NCBI GenBank assembly: GCA_002286715.1
Contig: NSJX01000023.1
Span: forward strand, 360,391-416,383
Length of the DNA: 55,993 nt
Source of the DNA: Dentipellis sp. KUC8613
Taxonomy: Eukaryota; Basidiomycota; Agaricomycetes; Russulales; Hericiaceae
Direction of reading: 5' to 3'
Below are positions 1 to 11,400 of this stretch, piece after piece. The notes under the pieces were generated by a model. The model did not search any database. It saw nothing but the letters and a program-made list of their open reading frames with translations, and had not been told where the DNA came from. Made by a program: the position numbers and the translations under genes. Numbering within the stretch: position 1 is the stretch's first letter; every line of letters begins with the position of its first letter.

Positions 1-546
1 TGGAAGGACATGGCTTTGGCTAAGCGGGATTTCCTGGAGGGAGGAGAAGAACTTGCTGATGACTTACTTTTGAAAGTCACGCCGGCTTTCCAACCTTTAA
101 TCAAGATTTGGGTCATGCCTCTGCGCGCTATGTTCATGAAGTACCATTCTGCTTGGACGGCGCACACCGCGAGGAAGTTCCAGAAGAGAATGAACAATGC
201 TAAACTGGGTGAAGTCAACGAAGTTGTGCGAGGTGACCGAGAATACGACGACGACTCGTCGGATGATGAGGACGACAGCCTGATGGGAGGCAAGAGGGAT
301 GAGCGAAGGATAGTTGGAGACGACAGTGAAGCAAGAGGTGGTCTTGACAACAGGATAGAAAATCAAGTCACCTCCCGAACAGAAGCCGAAGGTGGTGGGG
401 AGAGCGAAGACAGCGGCAAGGTGGAAAATCAAGATGACGATCTTCTGGACGAAGTACCGTGGAATGAAGAGACTGCTAACGATACGGTGACGTTCAAGAT
501 GTTCATGACAGCGATCAAACAGCGAGAAGATTCCTACCTTAGTTGA
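1..546 (+). CDS. C-terminal part of an unknown acidic protein (5' end outside window)
   Basis: The frame is open from base 1 (the first in-frame ATG is at 10) and ends at a TGA at 544-546, so this is the 3' end of a gene that starts outside the window. About 180 residues are visible. The first 60 are mixed helical with several basic residues. The rest is strongly acidic and disordered-looking, with an Asp/Ser-rich run near residues 78-90 and many Glu and Asp up to the end. I recognise no domain. An acidic tail of this kind occurs in many nuclear proteins, but nothing here fixes a function. The next 100 bases are AT-rich and fit a 3' UTR. The start at ATG 10 is arbitrary. Confidence 0.5.
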   Translation, partial: WKDMALAKRDFLEGGEELADDLLLKVTPAFQPLIKIWVMPLRAMFMKYHSAWTAHTARKFQKRMNNAKLGEVNEVVRGDREYDDDSSDDEDDSLMGGKRDERRIVGDDSEARGGLDNRIENQVTSRTEAEGGGESEDSGKVENQDDDLLDEVPWNEETANDTVTFKMFMTAIKQREDSYLS

Positions 547-650
547 CGCTTCTCTTCCTCAGTATGTACATGGCTATGACTCTTGTATTATAATAGAGAA
601 CACATGGATCGCGAGGCACATACAACCTGGCGTACAGTCTAAGCAGAACG

Positions 651-815
651 CTTACAGAGCCCTTAGTGCACCTCCGTACATTCGTGTACCCTGCAAAAAA
701 TGGCAGGCATAGTAGCTTTGCATATGACCTGACCGCGCGTAGTACCTGATATCACAGAGAAATCAGTGGGAACGGCGGCAACAATGCATATACTTGGTAG
801 AGGCTGTAGATCAGA
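651..815. repeat. Diverged copy of a ~160-bp repeat (copies also at ~1184-1345 and ~53241-53400)
   Basis: The stretch starting GCTTACAGAGCC and running through GCATATGACC and TCAGTGGGAA recurs, diverged, at about 1184-1345 and 53241-53400. The last two copies sit at the left ends of the two pectinesterase duplication blocks. This copy stands alone. It has no convincing reading frame and may be a promoter or leader remnant. Confidence 0.6.
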
Positions 816-850
816 AGCATCTGATAATTATTAAGTAGTGATTCACGGAG

Positions 851-1120
851 CTATGTCTCCTCCAAAGTCAACGATACCAATCCATTTATTGCGTTAGACT
901 TGAAAAATATCGCCGTCCCCGCATCTTCTTGGACATTTAGCTCGTTCTGGACGTCCTTCAAGCGTGCCTCTACCTCTCTCAAGCATGCGTCCAAAACTTT
1001 CAGTCGCGCCTTCATGTCTCCCTGTGCGTCACTTTCTCGTCGAGTGCTATTGTAATGTGGGACGTCCCCTGCATATACTTGCCCGAAACGTTGCTCTATT
1101 AAGCGAGTAATTTGATGTAT
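851..1120 (-). CDS. Probable 3' exon of a coiled-coil protein
   Basis: On the minus strand an open frame of about 89 codons runs from just after a TAA at 1121-1123 to a TAG at 851-853. It was easy to miss because it has no early ATG. The middle part is a good amphipathic coil (MKARLKVLDACLREVEARL and onward, about 40 residues with leucines at heptad spacing), followed by a short hydrophobic end. It is probably an internal-to-terminal exon whose acceptor lies around 1070-1120. The repeat block upstream of it (about 1184-1345) has its counterpart upstream of another coiled-coil ORF at 52699-53074. The function is unknown and the 5' exons were not identified. It could instead be a gene relic. 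Confidence 0.4.
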   Translation of the reverse strand: MHQITRLIEQRFGQVYAGDVPHYNSTRRESDAQGDMKARLKVLDACLREVEARLKDVQNELNVQEDAGTAIFFKSNAINGLVSLTLEET

Positions 1121-1183
1121 TTATCGACACCCACCCTTAAGTGGCATCAGAAAAACTGACAGGAGGCTACGAGCATTGCGACG

Positions 1184-2717
1184 CCTCGACGCGTGTTTGC
1201 GCTTCCTCACACTTCTGTGTTGTGCGAACATTGGGAGGCGTAGCAGTGTAGCATATGACCTGAACGCGCCTACCTGTTATTACAGAACATTCAGTGGGAA
1301 AGGCGGCGGCGATGCACATACTTGCTGGAGGCTGCGGATCTTGATGGAACGCGAATAGATGAGAGGCTCAGGATCATCGACCAGATGGCGGGCAGGCTCC
1401 TTCTACAGTTCGGCCCGCTGTGCGCCGCCAGCTCGGTATGGTCCCTGCGTGTCACGATTGTCAGATGGATTGGTACGCGCCGTGACAGCCTTTTGCATGC
1501 CGCCACTGCGATTCTTCGCAGCCGAGTGTGGAACGTGGTACTACGAACCTCAACAGCGTCAGTCTGATGAACTTCTTTGCTTATGGCATCAACATCCTGC
1601 ACAAGTGCTACCGCTGCAACATGGATCGAACATTGAATCCACTCACTACAACATGCCAATCTCAAAACGAGTACTTAAAGTCGATCCATTGAGGTGCCTC
1701 CAAAAATACTTTCTGTACGGTGAAGTCTTTAGCCTCCTTTGAGTTTAGGATATGTTCCAATGATATACGACTGGTGGTGTTTCCTCCAGGACCTTGCATC
1801 GTACGTCCTGTTAGCCCACGTGAGTGCAGATAGAATCTGATCTACTGACCGTGCGAGTTATACTCCGCGTAGAATGTGGTGTTCATGATGACGGGTCTGC
1901 GAATGGTCGGCGCGACGCAGTTGGTAGCATAGTCTGCAAATAGTACGAAGTGCGAACCTCGAGCTATCAAACGGTGTCCACCCCACGGGCTCGATGCTAT
2001 CGTCCATGTAAGTGCGCAAGTACACCGTCGTCGCCAAGTCGTTCCACGGACGTCCTAGGACAGATCATGGGGTGACCATGTACAACAATTAGCTGACGTC
2101 GCGTGCTGAAGCTTGGTGCATACCTAAAAAGCACTTGCCCTCCGTCACAGTCGTCGCATTCGCATCCGGAGACTGCGCAGTACCGTCAGCCATCAAGCAG
2201 GCGGGAACCCACTGCAACTGCGAGCACCGCAGCTCGACGGAACATCGACACCCACCCGTATGATCTTGGAGTCTGCGATGTAGGCCCCGTATCGATTTCC
2301 TGGGGCATCTGTCAGGTTGGTGCCCTTCCAGGCGGCTATACCACCACCGCATGCCCGATTAGCCAGCACGACATTCTGAAACCAACTTTGTGTACATCAC
2401 AGACGCAGGATATCAGAAAAGGGTAGTTCAATATTGGCGGTGTATGGGTGTAGTCCGAGTCACCTACGCTGTGCCGAACCCAAATAGGTCTGTAGATCAC
2501 GATGTTAGGTCCCGCAATCGGCATTAGAGTTGCTAAATAAGAGGTATTGCTACTTACAGTCGGTTTGCCCAAATATGATGCTGTCCACGACGTACGTACT
2601 CGCATTGCGACCCGTGTACCAAGTGTCCTGGTAGCTCGCGAATGTACAGCCGTAGAAGGACGCATTGGCGTACGAGATGTCCGTCACGAGCGCCTGCGAG
2701 ATCGAGAAATTGGCCTA
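1184..2717. repeat. Segmental duplication block, copy 1 (partner 53241-54817)
   Basis: This block matches 53241-54817 in the same orientation. From about 1640 to 2717 the two are nearly identical, with only scattered single-base changes. From about 1184 to 1640 they are clearly related but diverged. The block holds the 3' half of the pectinesterase gene and its 3' flank. Homology stops exactly at the exon/intron boundary at 2717. Confidence 0.85.
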
Positions 2718-3484
2718 CACGTGCACAGCAGGCGCCCATGCCCATATCAATACCGACAACCAACAACCATCAGTCCACAACGCTAAAGCCGCATCCCAGC
2801 TCCCATATAAGTATGCGTGCTTACCGCCCGGTTCTCAAAATCGATGTTGTACGCTTTGAAATTGGTGTTCCCAAAGAGCGGCTGCAGGGGCGCGCCTGTG
2901 GGGCCGGCGCCGATGAGAGACGCGTTGAAGGACGGCGCGACGAGAAGCACGGAGGATTGGGCGTCGTCCATTCCGGCTTGCACGAACACGTCGTTCCAGA
3001 TCCTGACGGTGTTTCTGGTCGAGGCGTTCCCGTTCGCGTCGAAGGCCGTGCGAGGGTCCAGTTGGCCCTGAACAGGCATGGAATTTGAGTCCCGGACCCG
3101 CAGGCTGGTCTATATGACGGCACCGACGTACGAGGAGAGTGAGCGGTCCTCTGCGGGTGACGTTAACTGTTTCGTGATACTCTCCGGCTCCTATCAGAAT
3201 TGTGGCATTGCCCTCGTCTAGACTAGGAGACGTCGGGGATTAGCGCGACCGGTTGAAATCAATCTGAAGGTAAGGACATACAGGGAAGACACGGCCGCCT
3301 GGACACTCGTGAAGTGAGCTTGGGTATCATTGTTTGAGACGTAGAGTGTTCCGGCCGGACAGCCTTTCAGTACATGCTCGTGTGCGGGTTTCGAGAGTTG
3401 ACAGGGCAGAAACTTTGTCGACAACCCTTGCACGGGGAGTAAAAGCGTGGTCAAGAGGGCCAAACGGGACGCGAAGAGCTGCAT
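1662..3484 (-). CDS. Secreted pectinesterase (carbohydrate esterase family 8)
   Basis: Pectinesterase removes methyl esters from the homogalacturonan of plant cell walls outside the cell. The ATG is at 3484-3482, and the first ~20 residues (MQLFASRLALLTTLLLPVQG) form a signal peptide. The CE8 blocks appear in order across spliced exons: CPAGTLYVS near the start, NTNFKAYNIDFENRA, QALVTDISYANASFYG, SYQDTWYTG (oxyanion Gln and acid/base Asp), GQTDYLFGFGTAW (nucleophile Asp), CGGGIAAWKG, GKCFLGRPWND (catalytic Arg), GWTPFDSSRPVIMNTTF and the terminal coil to APQWIDFKYSF. About ten short introns are needed, for example after GQTD, inside EGKCFLG/RPWN, and after DSSR. All the joins I tried keep frame, so the gene looks intact and active. 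It is divergent from the SNARE gene across a 642-bp shared upstream region. Its 3' half is duplicated at 53762-54817. Confidence 0.87.
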
Positions 3485-4126
3485 CTCCTTCGGGTTTGGG
3501 GTCCAGTGAGCTGAAAATCGGCACTGATATAATACCAAGGTAAATATATCTCAAAGGTCCTGAGGTCAAGGCTGAAGGGCATGCGCCATGGTCATCCCAG
3601 AGAAAACGGGCCGCTCCAGTCCGCGGTCTCCCACAACACACCACGAGACCGTTTCCCTTCATAGCTAGAGAGCATGACCGGCAACAATCACTGTGGGAGC
3701 AGCAACAATCCTTATATGCCTCGGAAACAAGATTGTACATTACCGCATAGGTGGAGTACGATCCTTTCGGCACAAAAGGTACCAAAATTCCCGAGTCCCA
3801 GAAAAGGCTGAAAAGCATAAAAGCAAGTGAATTGTGTTTGAAATGACCTGCTGGGTTGAACACTGTGAGCATAGACCCAAAGGAGCCCTCTAGAGGTTGT
3901 ATGGTCGAGGACAAAGGCCGTCGGACGAGGACGAGCTGGAGACTTCCGGAGCTGGCAACGGCCGGCCGGGGCCGCCGGGCCTGCGCCACGCCCTGAGCAC
4001 GTGCGTTGCTGCGCGTAATGGTGCTTGGTCGCAAGAGCCGGCTTCAGCACACACCACAACCTCACCTCTGCCCCCGGGCCCATATCCTTACCTTCTCCAT
4101 CGCCAGCGGCCTTGGAATATACCACC
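3485..4126. promoter_or_regulatory. Shared upstream region of two divergent genes
   Basis: These 642 bases lie between the start codons of the pectinesterase (-) and the SNARE gene (+) and must contain both promoters. A TATA-like AT run on the minus strand (around 3540-3555, reading GATATATTTACC) is about 60 bp upstream of the pectinesterase ATG. The long minus-strand ORF here is low complexity and judged a shadow. Confidence 0.5.
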
Positions 4127-5332
4127 ATGAGCTTTCAGGACATAGAAACCGGCCTCGCGCAGCGCCCGCACTCCCCGACACGCGCGACGCCCCAGTCACA
4201 AGAAGATGCCGCGTTCATGAACGTCCAGTCGTCGCTCTCGCTGCAGGTCTTCAAGATCAATGCGAATGTGCAGGGGATGCTGAAGCTGGTGGACCAGCTG
4301 GGTACCCCACGTGATTCTGCGTCGTTGCGCAAGAGCTTGTGCGTGCTTTCCCTTTCCCCGCCGAGCGATTTGGCTTCCGCGGGTATACGAGTGGGTTCCT
4401 TAATGTACAGCTTTGTTATGTAGGCATGATCTGGGAGAGACGACCCGTGCGATGGCGAAGCGCGGCAGCGAGGATCTGAAGAAGCTAGCCGCGCTGCAGG
4501 CTACATTGGTGAGAAATCACGGGTTTAGTTGATATAGCGGCGCTGATGTACGTGCGTCATGGAATACAGCCATCCAGAAAGACGCCTTTGCAGAAGACGT
4601 CTCATGACTTCCAGTTGTCGCTTGTCGCATTTCAGCGGGCACAGCAGGTCAGCGCGGAACGCCAGCGTACCGTTGTGGCAAGCAGTAAGCTTGCAGTGGA
4701 AGAGGAGGAACACAGGTAAGACGGCGCGTGAATGGGTTGTAATGCAAGTATCCCGTTGGCTCACTTCACTGTCAACGCCACAGGCTGGAAGAGCAGACAA
4801 GTACCTCGCCGGAGCAATTGCAGGTACAGGCCATGCATCCGCAATTGTCCCCCCAAGAGCTCGCGTATCAGGAGTCTCTAATCACCGAGCGTGAAACCGA
4901 AATCCGAGAAATTGAGACGGGAATCCATGAGCTTTCCGCTATTTTCCGGGACCTGGGCACGCTTGTCAACGAGCAGGGCGGAATGATAGGTGCGTGCCGT
5001 CTTCCATTTTCGTGGTCGTTCTGTTAGGAGCTCGACGGCTTGTCTCTTCCCCCGACATCTCCTGTCCGACTATGATGTAATCTGACCGCCTTTGCCTTGG
5101 TACACAGACAATATCGAGTCGAACATTTCCTCGATTGCGGTGGACACCTCTGGCGCCGCCGAGGAGCTTACCACTGCTGCGGAATACCAGCGCAAGGCGG
5201 GTCGTCGAGCGGCCTGTCTGATGATGATCTTGGTCATCGTCGTTGCTATCGTGCTCGTTGCGGTACGTTGCGCCGCCTCCGTTTCACGTAGAGTCTGTCT
5301 AACGGGACCTCGGTGCCTAGATTCTATCATAG
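4127..5332 (+). CDS. Qa-SNARE (syntaxin, Pep12/Vam3/syntaxin-7 type)
   Basis: This t-SNARE would drive fusion of vesicles with endosomes or the vacuole. Six exons join in frame to 271 residues: 4127-4338, 4424-4508, 4570-4715, 4784-4989, 5108-5262 and a 12-nt last exon, 5321-5332. The N-terminal part (from MSFQDIETG to about residue 165) is a helical Habc-like domain (VFKINANVQGMLKLVDQLG). The SNARE helix spans about residues 180-240, with the zero-layer glutamine in TLVNEQGGMIDNIE. A C-terminal membrane anchor (LMMILVIVVAIVLVAILS) ends the protein, as expected of a tail-anchored SNARE. The start is the first ATG in good context (ACCACCATGAGC). Length and layout fit the family. The endosomal versus vacuolar assignment is an inference from the MSF-DIE start and short length. 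Confidence 0.92.
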
Positions 5333-6332
5333 ACCTTTTATGCTCACCTTGGATGTTTACGACCGCCGTCATGTTTATATGGTAATATATAGGATGTTTC
5401 ACGTTGGATAACCTTTGATTGCGGACTATCGCTGTTGGAGTCTGTGCGGCGTGTCTAGCGGCTCTTTGTTCCGCTATGAACGCATTGACATCTTCTTGTC
5501 ATGCAATGCTCGACAGAGTGTATACACGCCCCGATGCGGGGTTGATGAGCGCTCGTGCATACCCCACAGCGAGGATGCTGATATCAACGAGCGGTCGAGC
5601 TGTGTATTTGAGTTTAATGGGATTCCGTGTATGTTCAGCCACTTCCTCTCTCAAACGACAGAACGTGTCTTCGCTCCTCGGGCCATCTCGAACGAGTGAA
5701 TAGGGCGCGCACGACATGAGGAAATAGGCAACGGGAATCCGTCTCCATCGCCATCGGACATTGTTTCAAACGAGTCTATAGACAGTGCCTTTGATGTTGA
5801 CGTACGTGGGCTGCCTGCAGACGGTGGATAGGAATCACGAGAGACTGCGCATGAGGCTGACGTCGACTCGAGGCGTATGTGTGGTTGACACTTGCTGTGT
5901 CCATGAGGGTCGTGCGGGCCACCTCATGGCACGCTATCAAGTCCTCTCACGGAGAAAATACCACCACTGTGCTCGCAGAAACCAGCGCTTTCTGAAGGCC
6001 AGTTTTTTTCTGGCGACCAAGTTGGTCTTGTGTCGGGAGAGTCGGGAGGAGTGGCGGTGCAGGGTCAATTATTCGGGAGGAGCTCGATCAGTCAGAGGCG
6101 GCGCCGGGAGTCCAGTCTGGGCCATGTGGTTCCAGCAGGGCGGCGGGGCCGGGTGCCTTGCTTGGGAATCTCCATGGCGTCCAATGAATTTTGGCGTCAA
6201 TCCGGGGCAGACGCAAGTTATAAAACTTAGCTCCAGTCCTCCATATCGCCCCCTCCATCGTCGCGTGCTCTGCTGGCCTGCCCATGTATTCACCCCCCGT
6301 GCGACACCGCGGCTCGAGGCTTTTTTCGTGAG
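5333..6332. promoter_or_regulatory. Intergenic; CCAAT and TATA boxes ahead of the DUF6533 gene
   Basis: This kilobase holds the 3' UTR of the SNARE gene and the promoter of the next gene. A CCAAT motif at 6181 and TATAAAA at 6219-6225 lie about 150 and 110 bp upstream of the ATG at 6333. The plus-strand ORF at 5785-6504 overlaps this promoter and the first exon in another frame. It resembles nothing and is not called. Confidence 0.55.
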
Positions 6333-8457
6333 ATGCTGCTCGACCTCAGGGAGACCGTCCGTGCCGATGCCGAGGGATCGTGAGTACCCCCGTTTGCCTC
6401 GAATGGAAGCTGGGCTGATCGTGTCGCTTCGCCTTCGTCTCGCCCGCCGCGCACTCGTATCGCGATGCAGCTTCCTGACCAAGGTGTGTGCTGCTCGTCA
6501 CTGAAGATAGACGTGGGTTCTGACGCTGTTCCGATCAGTGTGTTGGCGTAGCTGCGTTCACAGTGCTAATTTGGGACCATATGATATCGTTTGCGGACGA
6601 AGTACGTTGGCTGCTTCTGACTTCTTCGTAGATGGGAAGCTCACAGGCCTTAGGTTCAATATGTATGGAAGGGAAATAAAGGACCTCGTATGTGCTGGCC
6701 TCGATGACGTGCAACGTGTACTAACACTTGGCCCGGGATGGAAGTTGTATACCTATTTTTCGTGGTGAGCATCACATGTCCTGACAAACGTTACACACGC
6801 TGATTGGTGGTTAGAACCGTTATCTTATACCCTTAAGTTTTATTATAAATATCTACGGTATGCCCTCCTTCGTGCTGTTGCATACGGGACGTGGTGTTGA
6901 ACACCAAGCCAGCTTATTTTTCCGATTCATGGACTACACAAGTAGGTTTTCGTTCATAGTCCTCAGTGTCCTTTGCTGACCACCTGTTCCTTTCTAGTCG
7001 TGAGTTTTCTCTAGAATACCGGGCGCGGTCATGTCTCATGTTCGCACAGCTGTAATCGATTCGTTCGCTACGAGGGTGCCCTCACGATGATCGGTATCGC
7101 CGTAGTGGCGCTCATGATGTTTCTTCGGTACCTTCGTTAATTTCCCTACTCTGATGGAACGCGGCTCTGACCATTTTGTCAGGATCCGGGCCCTCTACCA
7201 CCGACAAGTGTGGGTACAGGCCTTTGTATTTTCTATCTTCCTCGCCTTCATAGGCACCAATGCCTGGCTTCTCTCATACGGCGAAGGTAGAGACTCCTCT
7301 CTCCACATCAGTCTCAGGCTCTTATACTGAAGTGTGCCATGTCAGGTGTCCCCCATGTGTCCAGCAACGTACGCTGTATGTCTTTTCAGTCTTTGTCAAA
7401 CGCCCTACTCAAGCTGACCATCGTGTAGCTTGTAGCATGATATTCGACCACCGCGCTGGTTCTATGGCCGCCGCATCCGCTTGGTTACCCCTACTCTACG
7501 ACACTGTTGTTCTCTGCCTCACACTATTCCGCACCATTATACCGGTCTGGCATAGGACCTCCGGCCAAATTCTACGTGTTATCTTGCGAGAGGGTATGAT
7601 GTACTACAGGTACGTTGCCTTCACACTCATCATTGTTTGCCAGATCCTGATGGCTTCGTTGACAGCGTCATATTCTCCGTGACTCTTGTGTTGACGATCA
7701 TGATACTTCACGCCGAACCATCTGTACAAAACATCACCGCCCAGTAAGCTTTTTCCCAGCCATTTCTTACCCTACACGACTCACTCATGGGTATCATGTA
7801 GGCTAGAGCTTCTGTAAGTGTAGATCCCTTTCGCACCGTATCCCGCATCTCACAAGTTCACCCGCACTGGTACCTTTCTGCAGTCTGACCGTAAGCGACT
7901 TTCCAACACTAGTTTGCTTTCCACTCACGCGTAGCTTGAAACAGGTCACGATGATGTCTCGCATAACCATCCATCTCAAACGCTTCGCACACTACAACTC
8001 CCTCGGCTACGCCGTCACCGAGCCAACCCCTCCCCCGCCCGTCGAGCTCTCCTGGAACGCCGTCACGCACCCCCCGCGCGCACGTAGCATCCTCCCGGGC
8101 AGCCGCGGCCGCATCCAGCACGTCGAGCGGCGCATCGACGACAGCTTCTTCTCGATGGTCACCCTCCCGTCGAGCGTCGACCGCGCGAGCAACCGCGCGG
8201 TGCTCAGCTTCGGCAGCCGCCTCGACGCGGACGCGGGCTCGGACATCCAGACCGTCGACCGCTCCGTCTGCGAGGGCAGCAGCGGCATGCGCAATCGCAG
8301 CCGCAGCCGCGCGGGCACGCGCTCGAAAAGGGAAAAGGAAGGGGACGAGGAGTACCAGCTGCAGGCGATGCGGCCTGCGAACGGCTCGGTGCTGGATATC
8401 TCGAAGGATGCGCAAGATCGCGCGCGGACTCATGCTGACGACGACGACCGTGTGTAG
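6333..8457 (+). CDS. DUF6533-domain multi-spanning membrane protein
   Basis: A basidiomycete-specific membrane protein with about seven helices; the family has no established function and is often compared with receptors. Roughly eleven exons are needed. The first are 6333-6379, a 13-nt exon at 6471-6483, and 6539-6601. The exon bounds between 6602 and 6760 are not certain. Family blocks appear in order: CVGVAAFTVLIWDHMISFAD, EVVYLFFVNRYLIPLSFII, RFVRYEGALTMIGIAVVALM, RALYHRQVWVQAFVFSIFLA, SAWLPLLYDTVVLCLTLFRT, VIFSVTLVLTIMILHAEP and VTMMSRITIHLKRFAHYN. A cytosolic tail of about 160 residues, rich in Arg, Ser and Pro, runs to TAG at 8455-8457. Some hydrophobic segments span intron joins, so single reading frames look broken, but the spliced frame is open. 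Confidence 0.85.
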
Positions 8458-11400
8458 CCCCACTGGACTGATTGGATTGGTATGGATGGTATCGGCTGGG
8501 CTTGGACCGCCCCTAATTGTATCACTATTCCCCGACGACTCTGCTCGAGCGTCCTAGCCTTCGCTCGCTTTATTATTGACTGATTTCTCTTTGTGGTTTG
8601 TGGTCCCGCTCTATTTTTTTCGGTTGTGCTTGCGTCTAGGTGCGTCCTCTCGAAGCCGGCGGCCGTGCCGGAATGCGGGGGTGGGGAATCATGATACTCC
8701 AGAATAGTGCTGTCATGCGGGGAAGGCCAGCGGGGAAGGATAAAGGTGCGTCGGCCGGCCGGTCGATCCCGGGAGACCACGTGCCTAGGCCGTCGGCGGG
8801 ACTCCGAGTCCGCCTCGGGGTTTGCCTTGCCCTTTCCTTTATCCATCTTTCCTTCAAGACCAAACGTTTGTTTCCGCAACACATTCTCATGCTACTTCAC
8901 AGGGCGTCCTAGAAATCCGGATACACCCTACGTAGGACGACGTGGCCCAATTTTCTCATTTTGACTAAAGCAACATTTTCGAATGACCGGGCGACCACAG
9001 GCTACGTAGCCGGGTGACCCACCTTGAATCACATCCTGATTCCTAGGACCCAGAAGCCTCCGTAAGCCATCACATCCGTTCCTCTGCCTGATGTGCGACG
9101 TGGGCGGACAATGGTTCATTGCGCAGGATCGCGCTCTGCGGGGCACATCGCCCATTGTTCGCCCCTCTCGGTAGCCGATATCGATGTCCTGGGATTCGCA
9201 CGCCCCTGCGCTGCGGGCTTAAAATACTGGGCTTGGAGGACCAGGATGTCGGTAGGTACTCACCAGAGGATGGTCTATGTGCTTGTGCTTGTGCTGGGCC
9301 ACCCTGCGACGATGGCTGGTGCTGCATGTATCGCATACGCCTTCGTTTGGCACACTTGACCTTTGAGGTCATCCTCCTTTCTTTGCCTTTATTCTTCCTT
9401 CGGATTCAATGCGAGCTATGCCCGTGCAAACGAATTTAGAGGCTGTAGCATGTGAGAGTAAGTACTTCAGTCATTGAGATCGTCTTACTTGCTAACCGCT
9501 TGCAACTACCTAGGCCATGTGACACATTTCGTCCGAATAGTGAGCGAAGTACCCGAATTCTGCAAAAGCTTTTGACACTCTCCGCACCGAATAAAAGTGG
9601 CTTGCGCATTTTTTGTCCGTGTGCGCGATCATTTTATTACATTACAGCGTAACGAGCGTAGTGTTGCAGGTCATAGGACTATTGTCTTATGGCCGCATTA
9701 TCAACATGCATACGTGACCTTTTGCTATCTTGCCCTGGCGATATCCATATCGCCTAACTGAACAATTCGTGCATTGGTCCCAATATACTACGTGGGTCAT
9801 ATCGCCTCCACTTTTGTCTCGCTAGCCCAGACTGATTTCTGGTCTAGAACTGTTGAGATACCTTTGGCGTTCTTGCTGCCTACGCGCTGTGTCTCAGGAC
9901 AGTGCATGGCTTCGAACCCGAGAGCCTCCCCCGCCTCCTGCGAAATATTTTTACACAAGCCCTTTTGTTGCGAATCTTAACAGCAGTATGGTGCTCTCAC
10001 GGCCGTCCATGACATCGAGAGTACTGCGTAACGAGCTTTAGGAGATACCGTGCAGTTTTCCAATATTCGGATGTAGTGCAACTACAATGCGGGTAGAAGA
10101 CACTCATTCTGTTTTACATGGCGTTCGCTTACCTTCCTGCTCCACTCATTCATTCGTAACCGAATTCGCATGAGTCATCTAATCATCTCGCCGATGCAGC
10201 AAGCCGTGAAGGACTCTTTCCCAACCTTGCCAACCACACATACAGTACGTTCCATGTTGTGATTGTTCCGCAAGAAAATACGAATCTAACGTCGTTGCCT
10301 CTCGTCATAGCGCCGATTTTGACACGACACGCGCCCTCTTTTAACGATTCTGAGAAAAGTAGAATTCACATGGCTGCTATGGAGCAATCACTGGAACCAT
10401 AGCCGCTTAGGGTTCGTTCCACCAGTAGGATGGCGGATTTTGCTTCCGCAATGGCATCCTAGATCGAAAGTTCAACTTCAGTCATTCCGTGAGCTCAATT
10501 CTTTCATGGGTATACCTTGGCAGTACAGTGCGAAGCAATGAGGATCGCTGACTTAACGTCGTCCTCTTTCTTTGAGGTAGCCGCCTTCGCCAATGGAGGA
10601 AAGCTCAGGTCGGAAGGTGCTTCACTTCCTCATTCAATGACAGCCCAGGCCCATGCTTTCAAAGTGGACTTCGTTTATGCGGCATCGTTCTCATTGATCA
10701 TCCAAGTCTGGCTCCCAACACTCAATATCATGCAATCGAAGGTTTGCGAAGAAAAACATCGAACAAGAGCGACAATATCACACCCCGCATGCGTAGCACT
10801 CCCCATGAATTGCATCCGAGTCGCCGCCTTGTCGCAGTCTAGTTTTGGAATCACGCATGGGATGACGGATCGGTCGTCAATCACTCGTGCAGCTACCATA
10901 ACAGATGTTCATGAAGAACGCGCTTCGGCAATATGAGCGCTTCGTTGCGCTTCATTGGCGCCAAAATACGGTCGAATGTGAGCTGTTCGTATAATGCATC
11001 TCGGAGCATACCTGTTGACCGACTCCATATAGTTCACAGAGATCGAATCTCTCATATCGAGGGTCGGCTCAAGTGAAGGGCAGAATGGGGGACTCAACTG
11101 TAAGTCATGGTACTAATAAACTTCGGCTAAGCGCTCACATACCTTGCTTCCAGAGACGCTCTCGCAGCTATAACGAACGCCCTGGCTATCTTCTCTCTAT
11201 TGATTTATTGATTGATACTATCATATCAGTACCAGTAGTCATGCGGTTGACAGAATGGGGATTAGGCGCAAGCCTGATTTTATCAGACATCGCGAGGCAA
11301 GAGTCGCATACTATGCGTCAGTGGATCCTAAATTACCCTGAGCGCCTCCGCGTTCTCACATCAACTTTGTTTTCGGAAAGATCACGATGCCGTGGGCGTG

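Noticed and set aside
3327..4034. 235-codon minus-strand ORF upstream of the pectinesterase
   Set aside because: It overlaps the pectinesterase first exon in a different frame and has a biased composition; it is a shadow.
5785..6504. 239-codon plus-strand ORF ahead of the DUF6533 gene
   Set aside because: It overlaps the promoter (CCAAT, TATA) and first exons of a well-supported gene in another frame and shows no domain.
8430..8882. 150-codon minus-strand ORF downstream of the DUF6533 gene
   Set aside because: It overlaps the DUF6533 gene's end and 3' UTR, has biased basic composition and no domain.
9930..9960. tRNA-like GGTTCGAA motif on the minus strand
   Set aside because: The flanking bases cannot form a T-stem and no A-box or acceptor stem is present.
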